This document shows, one piece after another, positions 1 to 7,179 of a DNA stretch of 7,295 nt. Below the pieces are notes generated by a model, which saw only the letters and a program-made list of their open reading frames with translations, was not told the DNA's origin and ran no database searches. Numbering within the stretch: position 1 is the first letter of the stretch; the number at the start of each line of letters is the position of its first letter. This DNA comes from an uncultured Pseudomonadota bacterium (GTDB lineage Bacteria; Lernaellota; Lernaellaia; Lernaellales; Lernaellaceae): contig CALBTQ010000638.1 of the NCBI GenBank assembly GCA_937967875.1, positions 1 to 7,295 of the forward strand, written 5' to 3'. A program made the position numbers and the translations under genes.

Positions 1-155
1 TCGTCTTCGGCCAGCAGATACAGCGGTCGATGCCCGAAGGTGCGCGCCACGACCTCGCGCCACGGCAAGGCGTGAAACAGCGTGGCCGAAGCGCTGCGCT
101 CGACGAATTGCGTCCAAGGCGCCGTATCGGCCGCGGTCCATTCGCGCACGCGCAT
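1..155 (-). CDS. Partial FemAB/GNAT-like protein, 5' end only (exosortase/PEP-CTERM-associated type suspected)
   Basis: Only the first 51 codons lie in the window; the frame is open to the left edge. It begins MRVREWTAADTAPWTQFVER, then has ATLFHALPWREVVARTFGH and RPLYLLAED. The pattern W-x2-FV, then AT-x-FH-x3-WR-x-V, then FGH-x5-LLA is what I know from the N-terminus of FemAB-related GNAT proteins of the XrtA/PEP-CTERM exopolysaccharide system. FemAB-type enzymes transfer amino acids from aminoacyl-tRNA to peptidoglycan precursors. The role of the exopolysaccharide-associated branch is not established; modification of a polymer or lipid-linked sugar is a guess. The start is fixed by a good ribosome binding site and by the TGATG overlap with the ligase gene, which suggests coupled translation. 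The catalytic region lies outside the window. Confidence 0.7.
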   Translation of the reverse strand, partial: MRVREWTAADTAPWTQFVERSASATLFHALPWREVVARTFGHRPLYLLAED

Positions 156-1591
156 CAGATCTCCTCTACCTCTTCTTCGAGGATCGGCAATTCCAGCCGC
201 GAATATCGGGCCATGCGCTCCAGGCAGGTCGTGACCATCACCAACACGTACAGATGCGGATAATAGGCGACCGATAAAAACGCGCCGCTGACCGCCCAAC
301 CGACCAGGCTGCCGATGACCGCCGCGCGCGAAGCATGAAAAAGTTCATCGTCGCGGCGTTCGTCCAAATGAATGAAGCGCAAACGCCTCATCGATAGAAA
401 CAGCACCACCGCCAGGCCGAAGACGGTGAAAATGCCCGCCATGCCCATCTCGCCGAGCACCTGAAAATACACGCTGTGCGCCTCGCGCCAGTTGGCGGCG
501 ATAGCGGTGGGCGGCTTGTATTGTATGCCGTAGGCGACCGAAAACGCGCCCGCGCCGACACCGAAAAACGGATGGTCCGCGAACATGCGCACGCCCGCGC
601 CCCAGGCGTCCAGACGGCCCAGCGCGCTTTCATCCTCGTCGTAATCCTTGATGCTGGTGATGCGGTCGACGAACTCATCGGGCGCAAAGGCCAGCACGCC
701 GATGATGACCAAAAAAACGGCCACTATCGCCAGCGAAACGCCCAATACATAGTTACGCGAGCGCAGCACCCACACGACATACAGCGCGAGGATCAACGCG
801 ATCATGCCCAGCAGGCCGCCGCGCGAATAAGTGACGGCCACCGCGACAATGCCGACCAACACGCCGTACAGCAAAATCATCCGCCAGATACGGCTGCGCG
901 CCAGCGAAATGAACATGATCGTCCAGGGCAAAATGACGTTCTGCGCCAATGCGAAATCGTTGCCGTCGCCCAGAAATCCGCCGATAATTCCGCCCGAGCC
1001 GCCGTTGTCCACACGGGTATCGGGCATGGCGAAAAAGCGAATGACCAACGCCGTCGACAAGACGATGAAAATCAAAATCAGCGTCGTCATGAAGGCGCGC
1101 AAACGCGTCGCGGATTCCACCATGTGCACGATGAGGTAGGTCATGAACACGACACGCAACGTGTCGGTGAAACGCGTCATGGTCAGCGATTTGTAAAAAC
1201 TGCCGGGCATCGACACGAGGATGGCGAGCAGCACCAGTCCCATGAAGATCATCGGCGTGGTGACGATCGGCTTGACCACGCGGTAGACCAGCACCTGCAA
1301 TAAAAACGCGGCGGTCAGCAACGCCACGCCCAAGAGCGTCAGGCGCAGCGGCTCGAGTTGCGGCAGCAGATCGCCCGGACGTACATAGAGCAGGAACAAA
1401 TAGAGCAACACGCCGTAAAACGGCTTGGACAGCACCGCCCCGGCGACGAAGACCGCCAGCAGACCGGCGATGATAAACAACGGATCGACCTTCAACAACA
1501 CCAAACCGATCAGGCCGCAACCGATGACGATTAATACGAACGGCGCGAATTTTCCGAGTCGGCGCCAAAAAAGTTCGAACAACGCCATCAT
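155..1591 (-). CDS. O-antigen ligase / Wzy-like polymerase family membrane protein
   Basis: 478 residues with roughly a dozen membrane helices and one large periplasmic loop (about 304-382), as in the Wzy_C (PF04932) family that joins or polymerises lipid-linked glycans in the periplasm. Visible motifs are YVRPGDLLPQLEPLRL (69-84), GGFLGDGNDFALAQNVILP (204-222), TYSRGG (254-259), GRLDAW (325-330), HPFFGVGAG (340-348) and REAHSVYFQVLGEMG (369-383). Arg326 and His372 in the loop are candidates for the conserved Arg and His of WaaL-type ligases. The C-terminus is acidic and cytoplasmic (EEEVEEI). The start at 1591 forms ATGA with the flippase stop; a weak AAAGGG lies nine bases upstream. The same frame is open a further 318 codons through the flippase gene, but that stretch is arginine-rich shadow with no family likeness. 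Ligase versus polymerase cannot be settled by eye. The RP-x-D and NDFAL style resembles exosortase-associated O-glycosylation ligases. Confidence 0.9.
   Translation of the reverse strand: MMALFELFWRRLGKFAPFVLIVIGCGLIGLVLLKVDPLFIIAGLLAVFVAGAVLSKPFYGVLLYLFLLYVRPGDLLPQLEPLRLTLLGVALLTAAFLLQVLVYRVVKPIVTTPMIFMGLVLLAILVSMPGSFYKSLTMTRFTDTLRVVFMTYLIVHMVESATRLRAFMTTLILIFIVLSTALVIRFFAMPDTRVDNGGSGGIIGGFLGDGNDFALAQNVILPWTIMFISLARSRIWRMILLYGVLVGIVAVAVTYSRGGLLGMIALILALYVVWVLRSRNYVLGVSLAIVAVFLVIIGVLAFAPDEFVDRITSIKDYDEDESALGRLDAWGAGVRMFADHPFFGVGAGAFSVAYGIQYKPPTAIAANWREAHSVYFQVLGEMGMAGIFTVFGLAVVLFLSMRRLRFIHLDERRDDELFHASRAAVIGSLVGWAVSGAFLSVAYYPHLYVLVMVTTCLERMARYSRLELPILEEEVEEI
161..166 (-). promoter_or_regulatory. 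Ribosome binding site for the partial FemAB-like gene
   Basis: The minus strand reads GAGGAG five bases before the ATG at 155. It lies inside the last codons of the ligase gene, whose TGA shares one base with that ATG (TGATG). The site and overlap support a real downstream gene. Confidence 0.7.
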
Positions 1592-3024
1592 GCCCGGCCG
1601 CCCTTTCCGGTCAGGAGGCGCACGACCATCTGGCGCTCGTTGTGGTTGAAAGCGCCGCAAAACCAGGCGCCCAGCAGGTAAACGACTTCGCCGGTAATGA
1701 CCACCATAAGCAGATTGTATTCGCCCAAAAACCAAAGCGCCACGGCCAACAACAATCCGGCCGGCAACGCGCGCCAGGGCGCCAGCCGCATCGACAAGCC
1801 GCCAAGTTTGCGCTGCATCATCACCGCAAGGAAGGTCAACAAAACGACTTCGCCGAGCACCGTGGCGACGGCCGCGCCCATCGCGCCGTGGCGGGGAATC
1901 AACACGAGGTTGGCGACGATGTTGACCGTCATGGACGCCACATTGCCGACGAGCACCGTTTTCAATTGCCCGGCGGCGGTCAACGCCCAGCCAAAGGTCA
2001 TCGAGCCGAACCAGACCCAGAGAAAGCCGCCGAGCAACGCCGCCACCGGCCCGCCATCGGTGTATTTCGCGCCGTAGATCCACGGCACGAACCGCGCGCC
2101 AAGCATCGCGCAACCGATGGCCAGCGGCAACGCCAGGTGCAACGAGGCGCGCAACGACGAGGAAAGCAACTCGCGCCAGGAATCGCCGCCGCGGGCCATG
2201 CCCGCCGCCAAGGCGGGAAACAGCGCGCGCGTCATCAGAATCGGCAAGGCCAGCAATATTTCGAAAAACGCGTATCCGGCGCGGTAGAGGCCGACGGTGC
2301 GTTCGTCGGTCATGCGTTCGAGCATCACGGTGTCGATGCGAAAGGCGATCATCCAGGCCAGACCGATGAGCAGAAAGGGAAAGGCTTCGGCAAGCAACGC
2401 GCGCGAACCGGTGAAACGCGGGCGCAGCGTCAGTCCGCTTTCGACACGCTTGACCAACAATAAGGCGAACACGGCCGTCAGCCAACTCGCGACGAGGTAA
2501 GCCATCATCACGCCGGCAAGGCCGTGTTGAACGAAGGAAACCCATACGACCAACGACAGCAGCAGCAATGCTTTGACCAAGGTGATCGCCACGGAATATT
2601 TCATGCGCTGGCGCCCGTCGAACAAGGCGACGGCGATATCCTCCAGCGCCTGCGCCGGCAAGATGAACGCGGCGACGGTCACGGCCATGAACGTCTCGGC
2701 CGGGTAGCGCAACAACGCGGCGCAGAGAATCATCAGCACGGCGGCGCCTAGGCCGAAGACGATTTTCAAACCCAGCGCCGTGGCGATGCGTCGTTCACCG
2801 CCCTCCGGATCGGCCGCGATCAAGCGGGTGATCAGCGGGTTGAGGCCGAAGCCGGCGACGACCGAAAAGATGCCCATCAAGGCCATGGCCACGCCGAAAC
2901 GGCCGAAATCGTCGACGATCAGCGAGCGGGCGATGAGGATGGCGACGACGAACGACAGCGCGCGACGCAGAATTTCTGCGCCGATGAGGATCGCACCGTT
3001 TTTCGCCAATCGGCTTCCGCTCAC
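1588..3024 (-). CDS. Wzx-like lipid-linked oligosaccharide flippase (MOP superfamily)
   Basis: 478 residues, almost entirely hydrophobic helices, about 12-14 membrane segments, the usual size of Wzx/PST polysaccharide transporters. The N-terminus (LAKNGAILIGAEILRRALSF, 6-25) and the following ARSL..DDFGRFGVAMALM stretch (32-50) are typical of the family. The middle has the signature FRIDTVMLERMTDERTVGLYRAGYAF (228-253), where an Arg-x-Asp lies in a helix and a GLYRAGY-type motif follows. WIYGAKYTDGGPVAALL (315-331) and NIVANLVLIPRHGAMGAAVAT (368-388) match the C-terminal half. It would flip undecaprenyl-linked glycan units to the periplasmic face. The start is GTG at 3024, with GAGG five bases upstream, overlapping the glycosyltransferase stop (GTGA). 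Its own stop overlaps the next start (ATGA). The placement between a glycosyltransferase and a ligase/polymerase fits a Wzx/Wzy-type pathway. Confidence 0.92.
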   Translation of the reverse strand: MSGSRLAKNGAILIGAEILRRALSFVVAILIARSLIVDDFGRFGVAMALMGIFSVVAGFGLNPLITRLIAADPEGGERRIATALGLKIVFGLGAAVLMILCAALLRYPAETFMAVTVAAFILPAQALEDIAVALFDGRQRMKYSVAITLVKALLLLSLVVWVSFVQHGLAGVMMAYLVASWLTAVFALLLVKRVESGLTLRPRFTGSRALLAEAFPFLLIGLAWMIAFRIDTVMLERMTDERTVGLYRAGYAFFEILLALPILMTRALFPALAAGMARGGDSWRELLSSSLRASLHLALPLAIGCAMLGARFVPWIYGAKYTDGGPVAALLGGFLWVWFGSMTFGWALTAAGQLKTVLVGNVASMTVNIVANLVLIPRHGAMGAAVATVLGEVVLLTFLAVMMQRKLGGLSMRLAPWRALPAGLLLAVALWFLGEYNLLMVVITGEVVYLLGAWFCGAFNHNERQMVVRLLTGKGGRA

Positions 3025-4124
3025 AAAAACCTCGAATACAATTGCGCGTAACGTTGCACCATGTGCTCGTCGGAAAAACGGTCATGCCATAGCTCGTAGC
3101 CGGCTTGGCCGAACGAGCGGCGCAGGTTCGCATCCTGCAGTAAATCGACCAGCGCGTCGGCCAGCGCGGCCGGATTTTGCGGCGGCGCGAGGCGGCCGGT
3201 TTTTTCCTCGACCAGCGCCTTGGGCACGTCGCCGACCGCCGTGGCCACCACCGGCAGCGCGGCGCTCATCGCTTCGAGCATGGACATGGGCAGCCCTTCC
3301 CAATCGGAGGAAAGGGCGAACAGATCGGCGATGCGATACAGCGACAGCGAATCCAACCGCCAGCCGGGCAGCCGCACGCGGTCGGCCAGGTCCAGCTCGC
3401 GCACCTTCGCCTCGAGCACCGGCCGCTCGCTGCCCTCGCCGGCGATCAACAAGCGCCCGGGCACGTCGCGATCGCGCAAGCGGCCCAACGCCTCGATGAG
3501 CACGCCCAGATTTTTTTGCTTTTCCAGCCGCGCCACGGTCAGGATCGTCGGCATCGCCGCATCGAGACCGAACTCGGCGCGCAACGCATCCGCCTGCTCC
3601 GGATCGACCTGCGGCACGCGCGCCACCCCGTTGGGAATAACAATGATTTTGTTTTCCGGCCAGCCCATTTTTTCGATCAGATCCTGCCGGTTGTCGTCGC
3701 TGACGCTGATCACCTGGTTCAGCAGGCGCACCAACACCCACTCGGCGGCCTTGACGCTGGAGCGCTCGGGGAACTTGCGGCTGTGATCGGTCACGACGAT
3801 CACCCTCGCGCCGCTGAGCTTCGCGGCCAGCGTGCCGGTGAACAACGGACCGCTGTTGTGCGCGTGCACGATTTGAATATTGCGCTCGCGGAAAATTTTC
3901 GCCAGACGCCCGGGCAGGCGCAGGTCCTTGCCCGGCTGTTTGTTCAACGCAACCACTTCGATGCCCGCCTCTTCGAGCATCGGCGCGAAATGGCCTTTGA
4001 CCGTCAGACACACGACCATCGGTTTGAATGGTGCCGCCAATCCGGTGGCCAGGTGGCTGACCACGCGTTCCATTCCGCCCACTTCCAGACTGTGCACGAT
4101 TTGCGCTACGCCGATCGAACTCAC
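3021..4124 (-). CDS. Glycosyltransferase family 4 (GT-B fold)
   Basis: Predicted cytoplasmic, membrane-associated retaining glycosyltransferase that moves a sugar from a nucleotide donor to a lipid-linked intermediate. From the GTG start it has 367 residues, normal for GT4. The N-terminal acceptor domain opens with QIVHSLEVGGMERVV (8-22), including the glycine-rich GGxE loop, and has VHAHNSGP at 86-93. The C-terminal donor domain starts near 190 with TVARLEKQKNL (196-206; Arg and Lys of the phosphate-binding region), followed by IAGEGSER (227-234). The E-x7-E signature is clear: SSDWEGLPMSMLEAM at 272-286, with Glu276 and Glu284. TAVGDVPKALVEEKTGRL (295-312) is the usual following segment. 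Its stop overlaps the flippase start as GTGA, so the two are probably translated together. Donor, acceptor and linkage are not predictable by eye. The start choice is discussed under its ribosome binding site. Confidence 0.93.
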   Translation of the reverse strand: MSSIGVAQIVHSLEVGGMERVVSHLATGLAAPFKPMVVCLTVKGHFAPMLEEAGIEVVALNKQPGKDLRLPGRLAKIFRERNIQIVHAHNSGPLFTGTLAAKLSGARVIVVTDHSRKFPERSSVKAAEWVLVRLLNQVISVSDDNRQDLIEKMGWPENKIIVIPNGVARVPQVDPEQADALRAEFGLDAAMPTILTVARLEKQKNLGVLIEALGRLRDRDVPGRLLIAGEGSERPVLEAKVRELDLADRVRLPGWRLDSLSLYRIADLFALSSDWEGLPMSMLEAMSAALPVVATAVGDVPKALVEEKTGRLAPPQNPAALADALVDLLQDANLRRSFGQAGYELWHDRFSDEHMVQRYAQLYSRFL

Positions 4125-4130
4125 TGCATG

Positions 4131-4135
4131 CTCCC
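4131..4135 (-). promoter_or_regulatory. Ribosome binding site deciding the glycosyltransferase GTG start
   Basis: The minus strand reads GGGAG six bases before a GTG at 4124. The frame is open further up to an ATG at 4202, but that ATG has no recognisable ribosome binding site. The 26 extra residues it would add do not look like the start of a GT4 protein, whose first strand here begins right after the GTG (IGVAQIVHSLEVGGMER). Confidence 0.65.
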
Positions 4136-4165
4136 GGAAATCATTGGTGCAGAGAATAACCCAAC

Positions 4166-4188
4166 GCGGCGCATTGCGAAAGCGCCGC
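4166..4188 (-). other. GC-rich hairpin in the gap between two operon genes
   Basis: A perfect 7-bp inverted repeat, GCGGCGC and GCGCCGC, encloses a 9-base loop. It lies in the 99-base gap (4125-4223) after the outer-membrane protein stop codon and before the glycosyltransferase start. The transcript continues GTTGGGTTATTCT, which lacks a run of U, so a standard intrinsic terminator is not supported. It could be an mRNA-stability or partial attenuation element, or chance in GC-rich DNA. This gap is the only one longer than 50 bases within the operon. Confidence 0.35.
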
Positions 4189-4223
4189 ATCAGGTGGTGC
4201 ATCGGTCGTTTGGACGGACGAGT

Positions 4224-5171
4224 TTAGAAATAGGTGTAGGAAAACGTCGCCAGATAGCGCAGCGTATCGTCGTAGTCTTTGTCTTCCTTGAAGTTGTAGC
4301 TGGCGCCGGCCGACACGTTGAAGTGATTGGTCACGAAACGCAGACTGCCGATCACCGAGTTGGTGTCTTCGTCGTTGGTCGTGCCGCGCATGAGAACGCC
4401 TTCGTACTCGGTCATCAGCTCGAGGAAGTTGCGCGGATGCAGCGGGAAGATCATGCCCGCGTGCACCATGCCGGATTTCTCTTCGTATTCCTGATCGTCG
4501 ATCCACGGATCGCGCAGCACGAACACGCCGTCGGCCATGATGGCAAAGGCGTAATCGGTGAAGGACAGGTCGTTGATTTCCAGGCCCATGGCCAGCATAA
4601 CCTTCAAGCCGTAGTTCTTCACTTCGCCGGTGCCGCGATCGTAATCGCCGGTCGGCAGCATGCCGCCGACGCCCAGAGCGAAGGCGGGCAGGAAGTTGTA
4701 CTGCTTGATCATGCCCCACTTGAACATGCCCTCGACAGTGCCGATGTCGCTGACTTCGTCGGTTTCGTAGTCGCGCACCAGCACGCCCAGGTTGTTGTAG
4801 CGCGCGGTGACCAGCAGGTCGGTCATCACGTAGGGTACGCGCAGGCCGAATTCAAGACCGCCGGGGATGCCGACGGCGCCCAGGAACGACACTTCGCGGC
4901 GATAGTAGGAGGGCGTCGAGCTTTCCTCCATCATGCCGCCGAGGCCGACTTCGAATTCGCCGGGATTGAGCGTGCGCGTCGAGGACGTGATCATCAATCC
5001 CGACAGGCCGTAGATGTTGAACGGCAGGTTGTTGACTTTCGGTTTCGGTTCCGGCTTCTTTTCGGTCAGGTCTTCCTGCTCGGCCGGTTCCGGTTCCTCT
5101 TGCGCAATAGCGGCAAGCGGCGCGCACAGCACCACCGAGAGCAGCAAGAGTATCGTCACCAGGTATCTCAT
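4224..5171 (-). CDS. Predicted outer-membrane beta-barrel protein of unknown function
   Basis: 315 residues. Residues 1-23 form a Sec signal peptide: MRY, a leucine-rich core, then a likely signal peptidase I cut after AIA (21-23). Cys16 follows VVL, which does not make a lipobox. Residues 24-47 are a Glu/Pro then Lys/Pro-rich linker. From about 48 to the end the chain has alternating aromatic/hydrophobic and polar residues, many glycines and short acidic turns (such as GDYDRGTGE, 175-183, and NFKEDKDYDD, 293-302), as in a barrel of perhaps 12-16 strands. It ends in FSYTYF, with the terminal Phe typical of BAM substrates, although the aromatic alternation is one residue off the classic register. 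I do not recognise a named family. GLSGLMITSSTRTLNPGEF (55-73) is loosely like YjbH-type or other deltaproteobacterial barrels. It sits inside a polysaccharide operon, so a role in export, anchoring or secretion of the glycan is inferred, not shown. Confidence 0.82.
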   Translation of the reverse strand: MRYLVTILLLLSVVLCAPLAAIAQEEPEPAEQEDLTEKKPEPKPKVNNLPFNIYGLSGLMITSSTRTLNPGEFEVGLGGMMEESSTPSYYRREVSFLGAVGIPGGLEFGLRVPYVMTDLLVTARYNNLGVLVRDYETDEVSDIGTVEGMFKWGMIKQYNFLPAFALGVGGMLPTGDYDRGTGEVKNYGLKVMLAMGLEINDLSFTDYAFAIMADGVFVLRDPWIDDQEYEEKSGMVHAGMIFPLHPRNFLELMTEYEGVLMRGTTNDEDTNSVIGSLRFVTNHFNVSAGASYNFKEDKDYDDTLRYLATFSYTYF

Positions 5172-5175
5172 AAAT

Positions 5176-5181
5176 ACTCCA
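5176..5181 (-). promoter_or_regulatory. Ribosome binding site deciding the outer-membrane protein start
   Basis: The minus strand reads TTGGAG five bases before the ATG at 5171. An in-frame ATG at 5222 overlaps the dehydratase stop codon as ATGA but has no purine-rich site at the right distance. It would also place 17 extra residues with several arginines before the signal peptide. The 5171 start is preferred. Confidence 0.65.
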
Positions 5182-5218
5182 ATCGGCCTGCGAATCGGAC
5201 ACATCCTGACACGCGCGA

Positions 5219-7150
5219 TCATTTTTCGTCAACTGGCTTTGTATTTTTCCCGCGATCGCCTCCGCCGCCGTCAGCCCCGGCCAAAGTGGTCAGCGCCTGC
5301 CGGGTCGGCTCTTCCAGCCCCTGTTGGGCGGTGCGGATCAGCTTATCCAGTTCGTCATGAAATTCAGGGCCAACCTCGCGAACCTTGCGCACTTCATGGA
5401 TTTTTTTGTGCGCGGTCGGGCCGATACCCTCGGCGTCGTCCCACAGCTCCTCGCGCAGTTTCTCGCCGGGACGCAGACCGGTGAACACGATTTCGACGTC
5501 ACGTTCGGGCTCGAAGCCCGAGAGTAAAATCAGGTTGCGCGCCAGATCGAGAATGCGGATCTGCTCGCCCATTTCCAGCACGAAAATCTCGCCGCCCTGC
5601 CCCATGGCGGCGGCCTGCATGACCAACTGCACCGCTTCGGGGATGGTCATGAAGTAGCGCATCATCTCCGGATGGGTGATCGTTACCGGGCCGCCCGCGG
5701 CGATCTGCCGCCGAAACAGCGGGATCACGCTGCCCTGGCTGGCCAGCACGTTGCCGAAACGCACGGCGAGAAACTTGGTTTTCCCCTGTTCGCGGGCATG
5801 ACCGAGCGTCACCCATTCGGCCAGACGCTTGGTGCGGCCCATCACGTTTTGCGGACGTACGGCCTTGTCGGTCGAGATGAGCACGAACTTGTCGACCTCG
5901 TGCCGGGCGGCGGCGGCCGCGAGCACCTTGGTCGCGCGCACGTTGTTGAGCACGGCGGCCACGGCGTTGGACTCCATCAGCGGCACATGCTTGTAGGCGG
6001 CGGCGTGTAAAATGATGTCGGGGTGTTCGCTGCCCAAAACCTGTTCGATCAGCACCGGGTCGCCGGCGTCGCCGACCACCGGCACGATGGGAATGGTCTG
6101 GAAGTTTTTGCTCAACTCCCAGTGAATGAAAAACATACTGTTTTCGTTGCGGTCCAGCAGCACCAGTCGCGAGGGGAACAGCCGCGCGCACTGGCGGGCG
6201 ATTTCGCTGCCGATCGATCCGCCCGCACCGGTGATCAAAATGCGCCGCCCGGTGAAGGCTTCGCGGATCATCTTCATATCCAGGCTGACTTCCTGCCGGC
6301 CCAGCAGGTCCTCGACGTCCACGTCGCGCAACTGTTTGATGCTCACCTTGCCGCCCAGGATGTCGCTCATCGCCGGCACCATGCGGAAGCGCACGTCTGA
6401 GCTCTGGAAGCGCTCGATCAGCTCGCCCAGTTCCTTGGCCTTGATCGAGGGCGTGGTGATGATCACCTCGTCGATGCTGTAGCGTTGCAGCAGCCGCGCC
6501 AAGTCATCGCGCCCGCCCAACACGGGCACGCCGTGAATCTTCGATCCCTTCTTGGGCAGGTAATCGTCGATGAAGCCCACAACGTTCATCCGCAGGTGCG
6601 CGTTGGCGCGGATCTCACGCAGGATTTCCACGCCGATCTCCCGTGCGCCGTAGATCAACACGCTGCGGGTCGAGCCACGCGGCGGCAGGCGCGACCATTC
6701 GCGGAAGGCGCGGATGAGAAAGCGGATCCCGCCCAGGAAAGTGATGCAGATGAAGGTGTCGATCAAAAACACCGATCGGGGATAGTCGGCGCGAAACACG
6801 AACATCACGAGAGTAATGAACACCAGCGAACTGCTGACCACGGCCTTGATGATGTCCATCAGATCGTTCATGGACACATAGCGCCACCAGCCGCGGTTGA
6901 GATCCCACAGGTAAAACGAGCCCAGGCGCAGCAGCAAAATCAACGGCAGGGTTTTCAGCAGCGTGTGCAGCGGCCAGTTGTCGTGCACCGAAAGGTCGAA
7001 TTCGAAACGCAACAAAAACGAAAGGATGTAGGAGCACACCACCAAGGTCAATTGACTGAAAATGACCAAAGGACGACGATGACGCAACAGCCACATGCCG
7101 AACGGTTTATCCAAAAAGCTATGGCCGGTCGCCGGCTCCTGGTGCTCCAA
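5219..7150 (-). CDS. Membrane-bound nucleotide-sugar 4,6-dehydratase, CapD/WbpM/PglF family
   Basis: Predicted to convert a UDP-N-acetylhexosamine (probably UDP-GlcNAc) into a 4-keto-6-deoxy sugar nucleotide, a precursor of modified sugars in surface polysaccharides or glycans. The 643 residues match the long form of the family. Residues about 27-150 hold four likely membrane helices. A first Rossmann-like domain starts near 163 (YGAREIG, 167-173). The catalytic SDR domain has the TGAGGSIGSE dinucleotide loop at 307-316, LHAAAYKHVPLMESN at 381-395, STDKAV at 426-431 and a Met437-x3-Lys441 pair. Having Met where classical SDR enzymes have Tyr is typical of WbpM/PglF. RFGNVLASQGSVIPLF (464-479) and LRPGEKLREEL (559-569) complete the family signature. 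The start is TTG, backed by a strong ribosome binding site. It is the first gene of the operon; the outer-membrane protein gene follows after 47 bases. The exact substrate and epimer (4,6-dehydratase versus C5-inverting) cannot be told by eye. Confidence 0.93.
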   Translation of the reverse strand: MEHQEPATGHSFLDKPFGMWLLRHRRPLVIFSQLTLVVCSYILSFLLRFEFDLSVHDNWPLHTLLKTLPLILLLRLGSFYLWDLNRGWWRYVSMNDLMDIIKAVVSSSLVFITLVMFVFRADYPRSVFLIDTFICITFLGGIRFLIRAFREWSRLPPRGSTRSVLIYGAREIGVEILREIRANAHLRMNVVGFIDDYLPKKGSKIHGVPVLGGRDDLARLLQRYSIDEVIITTPSIKAKELGELIERFQSSDVRFRMVPAMSDILGGKVSIKQLRDVDVEDLLGRQEVSLDMKMIREAFTGRRILITGAGGSIGSEIARQCARLFPSRLVLLDRNENSMFFIHWELSKNFQTIPIVPVVGDAGDPVLIEQVLGSEHPDIILHAAAYKHVPLMESNAVAAVLNNVRATKVLAAAAARHEVDKFVLISTDKAVRPQNVMGRTKRLAEWVTLGHAREQGKTKFLAVRFGNVLASQGSVIPLFRRQIAAGGPVTITHPEMMRYFMTIPEAVQLVMQAAAMGQGGEIFVLEMGEQIRILDLARNLILLSGFEPERDVEIVFTGLRPGEKLREELWDDAEGIGPTAHKKIHEVRKVREVGPEFHDELDKLIRTAQQGLEEPTRQALTTLAGADGGGGDRGKNTKPVDEK

Positions 7151-7159
7151 AGGCGTTGT

Positions 7160-7167
7160 CCCTCCTT
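7160..7167 (-). promoter_or_regulatory. Strong Shine-Dalgarno for the dehydratase gene (decides a TTG start)
   Basis: The minus strand reads AAGGAGGG, a near-perfect anti-16S match, nine bases before a TTG codon at 7150. No in-frame ATG or GTG sits at a better distance, so this site supports the TTG start. Confidence 0.75.
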
Positions 7168-7179
7168 ACTAAAAGTTTT

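Noticed and set aside
476..1303. Plus-strand frame of 275 codons opposite the ligase gene
   Set aside because: His, Gln, Asp and Arg-rich shadow translation with no motif; the minus-strand ligase explains the coding signal.
1592..2545. Upstream extension of the ligase frame by 318 codons, suggesting a fusion protein
   Set aside because: The stretch is an arginine-rich alternate reading of the flippase gene. The ligase has its own ATGA-coupled start at 1591, and the protein from there has the normal family length.
4125..4160. Possible internal promoter for the glycosyltransferase module (TATTCT with TTCGCA 16 bases upstream)
   Set aside because: Only four of six matches in each box, with the -35 box inside the hairpin. 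It is no better than expected by chance.
4125..4202. Longer glycosyltransferase start at the ATG at 4202, with 26 extra residues
   Set aside because: No ribosome binding site before it, and the extra residues (MHHLMRRFRNAPRWVIL...) do not fit a GT4 N-terminus. GTG at 4124 has GGGAG six bases upstream and starts directly at the first strand.
5123..5126. Lipoprotein signal at Cys16 of the outer-membrane protein
   Set aside because: The residue before the cysteine is Leu, not Gly, Ala or Ser, and a good signal peptidase I site (AIA) follows at 21-23.
5172..5222. ATGA-coupled start for the outer-membrane protein at 5222
   Set aside because: It overlaps the dehydratase stop neatly, but lacks a ribosome binding site and would put an arginine-rich extension before a complete signal peptide that starts at 5171.
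3177..5360. Plus-strand open frame of 727 codons opposite the glycosyltransferase and outer-membrane protein genes
   Set aside because: Rich in His, Arg, Gln and Ala, with no recognisable motif, no signal or domain pattern and no family likeness. The minus-strand genes beneath it have unmistakable family motifs. Long antisense frames are expected opposite GC-rich coding sequence.
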